From the NCBI GenBank assembly GCA_018267435.1, contig JAFDYM010000060.1, positions 1 to 7,352 on the forward strand: a DNA stretch of 7,352 bases. Direction: 5' to 3'. Of this stretch, positions 1-4,989 are shown piece by piece. The position numbers and the translations under genes are program-made. The notes under the pieces were generated by a model. The model saw only the letters and a list, made by a program, of their open reading frames with translations. It was not told where the DNA came from and did no database searches. The stretch comes from Bacteroidota bacterium. GTDB lineage: Bacteria; Bacteroidota; Bacteroidia; Chitinophagales; LD1. Positions within the stretch are counted from its first letter, which is position 1, and the number at the start of each line of letters is the position of its first letter.

Positions 1-145
1 AATAAACGTATCAAATTATACTTGAACGGAACTGTGTAGTAGCGATATTTTGAGTTTCGCCATTGCAGCAGTACAGGCTTGCTAACCTGCCCTGTTGCAC
101 CTCCCGCGGCTGTTATTGCAATAAACAGTAACGGTAGCCGGCCGA
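1..145 (-). other. Possible leftward ORF fragment running off the left edge
   Basis: One minus-strand frame stays open from just after a stop near 155 to position 1 and continues past the edge. It reads as a hydrophobic stretch (LPLLFIAITAAGG) followed by a more polar part (SKPVLLQWRNSKYRYYTV), which resembles an exported protein's N-terminus. No ATG, GTG or TTG lies in this frame near its upstream end, and the other two minus frames stop inside the region. A good leftward promoter lies upstream at 183-215. It may therefore be untranslated leader, a decayed gene start, or chance. I do not recognise a family. Confidence 0.2.
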
Positions 146-173
146 AGGAAGGACGCTAATCCTAAAATCGGCC
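140..173 (-). other. Possible structured 5' leader hairpin
   Basis: A six-base stem, GGCCGA at 140-145 with TCGGCC at 168-173, encloses an inner four-base stem, AGGA at 150-153 with TCCT at 160-163. It lies immediately downstream of the predicted leftward start site, about 175, so it would form at the 5' end of that transcript. A second small stem around a TTAGCAAG-type loop lies at about 75-90. No known riboswitch consensus was recognised; the role is inference. Confidence 0.25.
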
Positions 174-182
174 TTTACGATG

Positions 183-215
183 CAAAGATACAACATGGGA
201 TAGGGCAAATGCAAA
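183..215 (-). promoter_or_regulatory. Bacteroidota-type promoter directed leftward
   Basis: On the minus strand TATCTTTG (plus 183-190) matches the Bacteroidota -7 consensus TAnnTTTG exactly. TTTG (plus 212-215) lies 21 bases upstream, close to the usual spacing of the -33 element. The predicted transcript starts near 175 and reads toward position 1. Its gene is not clearly visible, so it may lie beyond the left edge after a long leader. Confidence 0.5.
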
Positions 216-220
216 TCGGG

Positions 221-257
221 TTTCCCGCATGGGGGGTGGCGCCCCCCATGCGGGAAA
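221..257. repeat. Perfect 16-bp inverted repeat with 5-base loop
   Basis: TTTCCCGCATGGGGGG at 221-236 is the exact reverse complement of 242-257, separated by TGGCG. The stem is GC-rich with A/T ends, so it could act as a bidirectional terminator or be a mobile palindrome. It sits just upstream of the leftward promoter at 183-215. No adjacent gene ends here, which weakens a pure terminator reading. Confidence 0.75.
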
Positions 258-311
258 TGAAGCTGCTGCACGTAGAGCCGCAAGATTTTTAGTCTCAGTA
301 TTTTAGGTGTC

Positions 312-325
312 ATCCCTAGCGGGAT
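312..325. repeat. REP-like 14-bp palindrome, copy 1
   Basis: ATCCC TAGC GGGAT is a five-base perfect stem with a four-base loop. It is closely related to the palindrome at 362-375. The heptamer GTGTCAT overlaps its start (307-313) and recurs at 381-387. Likely a short interspersed palindromic repeat (inference). Confidence 0.5.
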
Positions 326-361
326 TCAGATATCCTCATTTATGTTTTCTACCAACATGCC

Positions 362-375
362 ATGCCTAACGGCAT
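362..375. repeat. REP-like 14-bp palindrome, copy 2
   Basis: ATGCC TAAC GGCAT has the same architecture as 312-325 and matches it at 11 of 14 positions. Two of the three differences form a compensatory pair that swaps C-G for G-C in the stem. The two copies start exactly 50 bases apart. Confidence 0.5.
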
Positions 376-405
376 TATCCGTGTCATTTTTCTTTCTCGT
401 TACTC

Positions 406-427
406 GAGACGCAAAGTATTGCGTCTC
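406..427. repeat. GAGACGCAA inverted repeat
   Basis: GAGACGCAA at 406-414 and its exact complement TTGCGTCTC at 419-427 flank the loop AGTA. From memory this palindrome type recurs between genes in Bacteroidota and some cyanobacteria; that is recollection, not a search. It lies in the same gene-free stretch as the two REP-like palindromes. Confidence 0.55.
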
Positions 428-545
428 TACAAAAAAGTGACAGCGCTTGAATCAGAAGTTTTTCAAACTTCGGAAGTGTTGAATATCCATGGGGGACAAT
501 GGTAGGGTGAAGATATGCAGGCTAAAAGCTTGCAGCATTGTGGTA

Positions 546-562
546 CGAAGCTGAAAGCTTCG
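546..562. repeat. Seven-base inverted repeat
   Basis: CGAAGCT at 546-552 pairs exactly with AGCTTCG at 556-562 around a GAA loop. It is another short palindrome in the gene-free 258-706 stretch, and no adjacent gene explains it. Confidence 0.35.
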
Positions 563-586
563 ACCAGTGCGGCTATATGAAGAACT

Positions 587-619
587 GCCAACAGGCTGTG
601 CGCGCGCGGCAGCCAACAG
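587..619. repeat. GCCAACAG direct repeat flanking a GC-alternating core
   Basis: GCCAACAG occurs at 587-594 and 612-619. Between them, GGCTG (594-598) and CAGCC (610-614) form short inverted arms around an alternating CG run at 600-608. The remainder of 258-706 holds only scattered repeats and no supportable gene; reading frames there have unlikely composition. Confidence 0.4.
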
Positions 620-706
620 TAGGAGAGGTGCGCAACAGTATGGCGCAAATAAAAAAGTTAAAAGTGACGAGTGGCAGGTGAATGATACTGCTAAATTAAT
701 TGCCTA

Positions 707-1018
707 CTAAGCTAAGCCTTCTAGCTGCTTGAAAACGGGGATGAGCGATTTGCCTTTTTCGCTAAGGTTATATTCGATGTGAAGGGGCTTAAGTTGTATT
801 ACTGTTTTATCAAGCAGCCCAATTTCTTCCAATTCTTTTAGTGCTACCGATAGGGTTTGCTTGTTGCTTCCTTCTATCTGCTTTAGCAGGCTGCTAAAGC
901 GCACCGGTCCTTCTACCGCCAGGCGAAATACTTCGGGCTTATACTTACCTGCAAGTTGCTTTAGCAGGCTTTGTGCAGGGCAGGTTTCGTTGGTATCGGT
1001 GGTATTTTTTGTGGTCAT
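707..1018 (-). CDS. HxlR-family winged-helix transcriptional regulator
   Basis: A 103-residue DNA-binding regulator, the usual length for HxlR proteins. The family layout is clear: N-terminal CP motif (Cys13-Pro14), the GKYKPEV...GPVRFSSLLKQI segment (24-48), a recognition-helix region (about 51-69, KQTLSVALKELEEIGLL), and a wing plus C-terminal helix (IEYNLSEKGKSLIPVFKQL, 81-99). Cys13 is the only cysteine; in the relatives HypR and YodB an equivalent N-terminal cysteine senses oxidants or electrophiles. Family members usually act as dimers on the promoter of an adjacent divergent gene. Here that neighbour is the DsbA-like gene, 64 bp away. Thiol sensing and this target are inference. The ATG at 1016-1018 gives full family length, and I see no clear ribosome-binding site. 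Confidence 0.88.
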   Translation of the reverse strand: MTTKNTTDTNETCPAQSLLKQLAGKYKPEVFRLAVEGPVRFSSLLKQIEGSNKQTLSVALKELEEIGLLDKTVIQLKPLHIEYNLSEKGKSLIPVFKQLEGLA

Positions 1019-1036
1019 GTTTTTCTGACTTATTGT

Positions 1037-1053
1037 TTGGTTGGGCTAATCAA
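1037..1053. promoter_or_regulatory. Candidate operator in the divergent intergenic region
   Basis: TTGGTT at 1037-1042 and AATCAA at 1048-1053 form an inverted repeat with one mismatch around GGGCT. It lies between the putative -33 and -7 elements of the rightward gene, a suitable place for HxlR-type repression. The repeat is short and could be chance. Confidence 0.25.
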
Positions 1054-1055
1054 TG

Positions 1056-1063
1056 GAACTTTG
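1056..1063 (+). promoter_or_regulatory. Candidate -7 box for the DsbA-like gene
   Basis: GAACTTTG differs from TAnnTTTG only at the first base. A TTG at 1033-1035 lies 20 bases upstream as a possible -33 element. The ATG follows 19 bases after the box, which would give a short leader. Confidence 0.35.
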
Positions 1064-1082
1064 CGGTAAATATTAAAACAAC

Positions 1083-2072
1083 ATGCTAAGGTCATTAATT
1101 ACGTTATGTGCTGTGGTGCTTTGTATGAGTGCTTGCAATGGCCAGCAAAAAAGTAAAGCTATGGACAAAGGTAATCCGCTTTTATGCGATCCGGAGAAGG
1201 GAATTTGTGAAATAAATACAACACAGGGGCACGCAGGCCATGCACATGTGCAGAAGGGAGAGAAGCCTGTAAAGGTGATATACTTTACCGACCCTATATG
1301 TTCATCGTGCTGGGGTATAGAGCCGCAACTGCGTAAACTGAAATTGGAGTATGGTGCCGATGTGGAAGTAGAATACCACATGGGTGGCTTATTGCCCGAC
1401 TGGAGCTATAACAGTGGCGGCATAAGCAAGCCATCGGACGTGGCGCACCACTGGGACGAGGTGAGCCGCTACTATAAAATGCCGATAGACGGCGATGTGT
1501 GGTTGGAAGATCCTCTGCATTCATCTTACCCGCCATCTATAGCGTTTAAGGCAGCGCAGATGCAAGATGAACATAAGGCTGTGCTATATCTACGCGCCAT
1601 GCGCGAGTTGTTGTTTCTGCAAAAGAAGAACATAACCAAGTGGGAGCATCTATCGGCTGCTGCGGCAAGCGTGGGGCTAGATACTGCCAAGCTGAAGCAA
1701 GACTACGAGAGTGGTGTGGCTAAAAAGGCTTTTGAAGCAGATTTGGAGATGGGCCGCAAATTGGGTGTAAGGGGCTTCCCTACCTTGTTTGTAACCGATA
1801 GCGTTGGAAAGCAGCAGTATGTGTACGGCTTTAAGCCTTACGAGGAGTTTGAAGCTGCGGTGAAGAAGACATACGCTAAGGCTGAGAAGCTGCCATACGA
1901 CCATAGCTGGCAGGGCCTATTTGCAAAATACCCCACGCTTACCACGCGCGAATATGCCGAGCTAAGCGGCGTAGGCATACCTGAGGCTGAAAAGCAACTT
2001 GAGCAGTTAAAGTTACAGAACGAGCTAAGCAAGCTAGATACCAAGAATGGCCCGCTTTGGCTACGTAAGTAA
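1083..2072 (+). CDS. DsbA/FrnE-family dithiol oxidoreductase lipoprotein
   Basis: A 329-residue thioredoxin-fold protein of the DsbA/FrnE/SpxH-like type. Residues 1-18 form a lipoprotein signal ending in MSAC, so Cys18 is probably lipidated and the protein membrane-anchored outside the cytoplasm. Residues 35-42 hold a CX6C motif (CDPEKGIC), followed by a His-rich GHAGHAH (49-55). The catalytic motif is ICSSCWG (Cys73, Cys76). A long helical insertion follows, and GFPT (231-234) supplies the cis-proline loop. The C-terminal segment 283-313 (YPTLTTREYAELSGVGIPEAEKQLEQL) resembles a small helical tail. It probably oxidises, reduces or isomerises disulfides in exported proteins; which of these cannot be told from sequence. 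It is divergent from the HxlR regulator. Confidence 0.87.
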   Translation: MLRSLITLCAVVLCMSACNGQQKSKAMDKGNPLLCDPEKGICEINTTQGHAGHAHVQKGEKPVKVIYFTDPICSSCWGIEPQLRKLKLEYGADVEVEYHMGGLLPDWSYNSGGISKPSDVAHHWDEVSRYYKMPIDGDVWLEDPLHSSYPPSIAFKAAQMQDEHKAVLYLRAMRELLFLQKKNITKWEHLSAAAASVGLDTAKLKQDYESGVAKKAFEADLEMGRKLGVRGFPTLFVTDSVGKQQYVYGFKPYEEFEAAVKKTYAKAEKLPYDHSWQGLFAKYPTLTTREYAELSGVGIPEAEKQLEQLKLQNELSKLDTKNGPLWLRK

Positions 2073-2078
2073 AATATA

Positions 2079-2152
2079 AAAGGGGGGCAGTGTAATTTTT
2101 TTGAGGTCAGCAGTGATGATAATGGAAGGTTCGGTTGAGCCGGCCCCCCTTT
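2079..2152. repeat. Long-loop inverted repeat after the DsbA-like gene
   Basis: AAAGGGGGGC at 2079-2088 is the exact complement of GCCCCCCTTT at 2143-2152, with 54 bases between. The left arm begins seven bases after the DsbA-like stop codon. The large loop and lack of a U-tract after the right arm make it a poor classical terminator, although a run of T lies inside the loop. Similar G6 runs occur at 231-236 and near 4173. Confidence 0.45.
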
Positions 2153-2227
2153 ACCCCTAGCTACAAGAAACAGATTATTAAGTACTTACCCATATTGCGT
2201 TTTAGTGTATGAGTAAGGAGCAAGAAA

Positions 2228-2235
2228 TATTTTTG
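2228..2235 (+). promoter_or_regulatory. -7 promoter box for the collagen-like operon
   Basis: TATTTTTG matches TAnnTTTG exactly. A -33 TTG at normal spacing is not obvious; the nearest TTG, at 2195-2197, is 30 bases upstream. Transcription would start near 2242, giving a leader of about 78 bases before the ATG at 2320, with no Shine-Dalgarno sequence. Confidence 0.45.
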
Positions 2236-2319
2236 TAAATGCATGTATCTTGTGTATATGTGATGTTATAGTTAGCTATATTTAACGCTTTACTAACACA
2301 CACACTATTAAACAAGCAC

Positions 2320-3801
2320 ATGAAGCAGAAATTTTTACTCCTGACTTTGCTAGTGGCAGCCAGTATAGCACAGCTATGGGCGCAGGCGCCACAGGGCATG
2401 AACTACCAAGCGGTAGTACGCAATACAAGCGGCCAACCAGTAGGTAACGGCACAGCCGTTGTATTAAGGTTTTCGATACATAACGGTACCGCTACAGGTA
2501 CAGTAGTGTTTACCGAAAACGTAAACGTAACAGCTAATCAGTTTGGCCTAGTAAGCACTACTATAGGCAGCAGTGGCAACCTAAGCACCGTAAACTGGGG
2601 CAACGGCGATAAATTTTTACAAGTAGAAGCCAATGTAAACAATGCTGGCTTTGTAGATATGGGTACTACGCAGCTTATGAGCGTACCGTACGCATTGTAT
2701 GCCGCTAACAGTGCTGCGGGTCCGCAAGGCCCACAAGGTGTTACTGGTCCGCAAGGTGTAGCTGGCCCTGCAGGTGCACAAGGTAGCACAGGTGTGGCAG
2801 GCCCACAAGGCGCTACTGGCGATACTGGTGCCCAAGGCCCGGCAGGTGCTGCTGGTGCACCGGGTGCCCAAGGCCCTACAGGCGATACCGGTGCGCAAGG
2901 CCCACAAGGTGTAGCTGGTGCTACCGGTGCTACAGGCGCACAGGGTGCAGCAGGTGCGCAAGGCCCACAAGGCGCCACTGGCGATACTGGCGCACAAGGT
3001 CCACAAGGTGTAGCAGGTGCCACTGGCCCTACAGGTGCACAAGGTTTACAAGGTGTAGCAGGCCCACAAGGTGTGGCTGGCGCTACAGGTGCTACTGGCG
3101 CTACAGGTGCACAAGGTGTAGCAGGCCCACAAGGTATAGCAGGTGTACAGGGTGTGCAAGGCGTAACTGGCCCTACAGGTGCACAAGGTCCTCAAGGTGT
3201 AGCTGGTCCACAAGGTGTGGCAGGTGCACCGGGTGCACAAGGCCCGCAAGGTTTACAGGGTGCGCAAGGTCCACAAGGCAACCCTGGTGCACAAGGTCCG
3301 CAGGGTAACGTTGGTCCACAAGGTGCCCCTGGTGCACAAGGCCCACAAGGTGTAGCTGGTGCCACAGGTGCTACTGGTTCTATAAACATGCAAAGGTACT
3401 CGCTGGTAGGTACAGCGAGCAGAACTGGTGTAACTAGCAACGTACTTACGGTACAGCCTGGTTTATCACAAACATTTACCACTACCGCTGCCAGTAATGT
3501 AACAGTATGGGCTAGCATAGGTGGTTTTATTCCAAGCTCGGTAGATGGCGACCAAACTGTAATAGATATAGTGGTATACTTAGATGGTAACCCATTGCCT
3601 ACAGGTGGTTGGAACCGTTTTGTGGTAGCTTACCCTGGTATAGGTATGGGCTCGGTAAATACATCGTTTGCACTAGCTGCAGGTACACACACTATTGAAC
3701 TTAGGACTGCGCGCAACACAGGCAACTGGAGCGTAGATATAGGTGGCAACGGTGTAACCGATGTAAACCCTGGTGAAATGCAGATAATGGTAATTTACTA
3801 A
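2320..3801 (+). CDS. Secreted collagen-like Gly-X-Y repeat protein
   Basis: A 493-residue exported protein with four parts: signal peptide (about 1-23); an N-terminal domain (24-133) starting PQGMNYQAVVRN and ending MSVPYALYAANS, a module common in Bacteroidota surface proteins; 73 uninterrupted Gly-X-Y triplets (134-352); and a beta-rich C-terminal domain (about 357-493). By analogy with collagen-like proteins it should form a trimeric triple-helical stalk, with an end domain driving trimerisation (inference). Triplets are mostly GPQ (16) and GAQ (14), with no Lys or Arg and only three GDT, so the rod is nearly uncharged. No typical type IX secretion tail is visible. The next gene starts 11 bases after the stop, suggesting one transcript. 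Confidence 0.92.
   Translation: MKQKFLLLTLLVAASIAQLWAQAPQGMNYQAVVRNTSGQPVGNGTAVVLRFSIHNGTATGTVVFTENVNVTANQFGLVSTTIGSSGNLSTVNWGNGDKFLQVEANVNNAGFVDMGTTQLMSVPYALYAANSAAGPQGPQGVTGPQGVAGPAGAQGSTGVAGPQGATGDTGAQGPAGAAGAPGAQGPTGDTGAQGPQGVAGATGATGAQGAAGAQGPQGATGDTGAQGPQGVAGATGPTGAQGLQGVAGPQGVAGATGATGATGAQGVAGPQGIAGVQGVQGVTGPTGAQGPQGVAGPQGVAGAPGAQGPQGLQGAQGPQGNPGAQGPQGNVGPQGAPGAQGPQGVAGATGATGSINMQRYSLVGTASRTGVTSNVLTVQPGLSQTFTTTAASNVTVWASIGGFIPSSVDGDQTVIDIVVYLDGNPLPTGGWNRFVVAYPGIGMGSVNTSFALAAGTHTIELRTARNTGNWSVDIGGNGVTDVNPGEMQIMVIY
2719..3375 (+). repeat. Coding tandem array of 73 Gly-X-Y codon triplets
   Basis: A nine-base periodic unit, starting with a glycine codon, repeats without phase break across 657 bases. 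Longer units are visible: GDT-GAQ-GPQ-GVA-GAT begins at 2881 and again at 2980, 99 bases apart. Synonymous third-position differences separate the copies, so the array is not a fresh exact duplication. Confidence 0.9.
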
Positions 3802-3812
3802 AACAGGCAAGT

Positions 3813-4088
3813 ATGAAGAAGATAGCACTAACTTTAATAATGCTTGTAAGTGTAGCTATAGGCTATAGCCAACAGGAAGCAAGTAGTAGCAGAACAGCAC
3901 CTAAGCAAGCTGCTACCACCACCGCCCCTGTACGAAATGAAAGGCCTGCTACTACCGACCCTAATGCTGCCAAAGCAGCGCGTAAGGTAGAGGCTGCCCC
4001 AACCAATAGCAATACTACCATACCAACACGCGAAGCGGTAAACGACCCCAACGCTGCTACTAACAAACGCACTGCACCTAAAGAGTAG
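3813..4088 (+). CDS. Small exported low-complexity protein, partner of the collagen-like gene
   Basis: A 91-residue protein whose first 20 or so residues (MKKIALTLIMLVSVAIGYSQ) are a clear signal peptide. The mature part is rich in Ala, Thr, Asn, Pro and charged residues and should be disordered. It carries an internal duplication: DPNAA at 49-53 and 78-82, and RTAPK at 27-31 and 86-90. It has no cysteine and no recognised domain. It starts 11 bases after the collagen-like stop and is followed 22 bases later by a strong terminator, so the two genes probably form a closed operon. I do not recognise the family. A role as ligand, linker or matrix partner of the collagen-like protein is inference from position only. 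Confidence 0.75.
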   Translation: MKKIALTLIMLVSVAIGYSQQEASSSRTAPKQAATTTAPVRNERPATTDPNAAKAARKVEAAPTNSNTTIPTREAVNDPNAATNKRTAPKE

Positions 4089-4110
4089 GTAAGTGTAATA
4101 AAATACCCCT

Positions 4111-4147
4111 AAAGGGCTTGGCGATTGAGTTCGCTAGGCCCTTTTTT
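4111..4147 (+). terminator. Intrinsic terminator of the collagen-like operon
   Basis: A 14-bp stem (4111-4124 with 4131-4144, including two G-T wobbles) has a TTGAGT loop. The stem base begins AAAGGGC and closes GCCCTTT, running into T6 at 4142-4147. It lies 22 bases after the small protein's stop codon. The A-run on the other side could allow some bidirectional action. Confidence 0.85.
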
Positions 4148-4249
4148 GTTTTATGTGATTACACACATTAAAGGGGGGTACACAGATAACGATAGTTTGA
4201 AGTATACGGCAATGAATTGAGGCTGTTAATTGAGGGAGTGTAAAGTGCT

Positions 4250-4277
4250 GAGATGTTATCGTTTACGATGACATCTC
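4250..4277. repeat. Inverted repeat A of the AGATG family
   Basis: GAGATGTTATCG at 4250-4261 pairs with CGATGACATCTC at 4266-4277 around TTTA, with 11 of 12 positions complementary and the remaining pair G-T. The arms share the core AGATGYYATC with the hairpin at 4310-4338. This hairpin lies in the 4148-4480 gap, which holds no supportable gene. Confidence 0.6.
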
Positions 4278-4309
4278 TGATAGACTAAACTTATAAGTTA
4301 TGCCACTCA

Positions 4310-4338
4310 AAGATGTCATCTCGCAGAGATAGCATCTT
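4310..4338. repeat. Inverted repeat B of the AGATG family
   Basis: AAGATGTCATCTC at 4310-4322 faces GAGATAGCATCTT at 4326-4338 around GCA, with 11 of 13 positions paired and one two-base internal mismatch. The left arm is itself partly palindromic (AGATG-T-CATCT). It lies 32 bases after hairpin A. Confidence 0.6.
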
Positions 4339-4364
4339 GCCCTAGCTCAGTATATTTTCTATGC

Positions 4365-4383
4365 ACACGGTTTTACTCCGTGT
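4365..4383. repeat. ACACGG hairpin
   Basis: ACACGG at 4365-4370 pairs exactly with CCGTGT at 4378-4383 around TTTTACT and is followed by an A/T-rich stretch. It may be a small interspersed palindrome or a weak terminator. It ends about 100 bases before the peroxidase promoter box. Confidence 0.4.
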
Positions 4384-4482
4384 TTAAAATTGTATTGTTT
4401 TTGGGTGGCGAAGAATGCGTACAGTAGGAGGGCGCGTGGCAGGTATAAGCAAGGTGGATAAGCACTACAGAACCGCCCCGAA

Positions 4483-4490
4483 TAGTTTTG
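4483..4490 (+). promoter_or_regulatory. -7 promoter box for the peroxidase gene
   Basis: TAGTTTTG matches TAnnTTTG exactly and ends 12 bases before the ATG at 4503. Transcription should begin around 4496-4498, leaving a leader of only a few bases. The box overlaps the alternative TTG start at 4488, which argues against that start. A -33 TTG at normal distance is not obvious. Confidence 0.5.
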
Positions 4491-4502
4491 TATTTTAGCC
4501 CC

Positions 4503-4982
4503 ATGGCAAACACAGTTTACGACTATAAGCTACAGCACATAGATGGCAGCGAGCTTGACCTATCGGCCTATAAAGGCAAGAAGATACTATTGGTAAATAC
4601 TGCCAGCCAATGCGGCCTTACGCCTCAGTATGCGCAGCTACAGGAACTGCACGAAAGCATGAAGGACAAGGTGCAGATAATAGGCCTGCCTTGTAACGAC
4701 TTCGGTGCGCAAGAGCCTGAGGCGGAGGATAAAATTTCATACTTCTGCGAGGTAAACTACCATATTACCTTTCCGCTAACTAAAAAAATAAAAGTGCTGG
4801 GCGATGACAAGCACCCGCTATATAAATACCTAACTGAAAAGAGCATGAACGGCTTGGAGGATAGCGAGGTAAAGTGGAATTTTCAGAAGTATTTGATAAA
4901 TGAGAATGGGCACTTGCAGAAGGTAATATCGCCTATGGTAGAGCCGCTGAGCGAAGAGTTGATAAGTGAAATAGAGAAGTAG
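4503..4982 (+). CDS. Glutathione peroxidase-family thiol peroxidase (probably thioredoxin-dependent)
   Basis: A 159-residue cytoplasmic peroxidase, standard size for bacterial GPx proteins, that reduces hydrogen peroxide and organic hydroperoxides. The catalytic tetrad is visible: Cys37 (NTASQCGLT), Gln70 (GAQEP), Trp125 and Asn126 (KWNF). The usual PCNQFG signature reads PCNDFG. Cys82 in FCEVNYHITFP sits where thioredoxin-dependent members keep their resolving cysteine, so thioredoxin is the likelier reductant than glutathione. There is no signal peptide. I chose ATG 4503 because MANTVYDYKL matches the family's N-terminus; the five-residue TTG extension from 4488 starts inside a promoter box. 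The next gene begins seven bases after the stop. Confidence 0.93.
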   Translation: MANTVYDYKLQHIDGSELDLSAYKGKKILLVNTASQCGLTPQYAQLQELHESMKDKVQIIGLPCNDFGAQEPEAEDKISYFCEVNYHITFPLTKKIKVLGDDKHPLYKYLTEKSMNGLEDSEVKWNFQKYLINENGHLQKVISPMVEPLSEELISEIEK

Positions 4983-4989
4983 TGGACTT

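Noticed and set aside
70..95. tRNA-Ser(GCU)-like anticodon arm (CAGG-CTTGCTAA-CCTG)
   Set aside because: The loop has eight rather than seven bases, and no acceptor stem, T-arm GTTCGA motif or D-arm could be found around it.
113..313. A 66-codon minus-strand open frame across the promoter and hairpin
   Set aside because: It spans the 221-257 palindrome and the -7 box, has no recognisable domain, and its composition is unlike the real genes.
463..648. A 61-codon minus-strand open frame in the repeat-rich gap
   Set aside because: It overlaps direct and inverted repeats, is Cys/His-rich without pattern, and has no family resemblance.
2538..3023. A 161-codon open frame on the minus strand rich in Gly-Pro-Cys-Ala
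   Set aside because: It is the shadow of the nine-base Gly-X-Y periodicity of the collagen-like gene and has an implausible repeating composition. Other minus frames over 2617-3518 have the same cause.
4310..4338. Start of a CRISPR array or paired repeats with spacers
   Set aside because: The units are inverted, differ from each other and have no regular spacer length.
4488..4502. TTG start giving five extra residues on the peroxidase
   Set aside because: The TTG lies within the TAGTTTTG promoter box, and family alignment favours the ATG at 4503.
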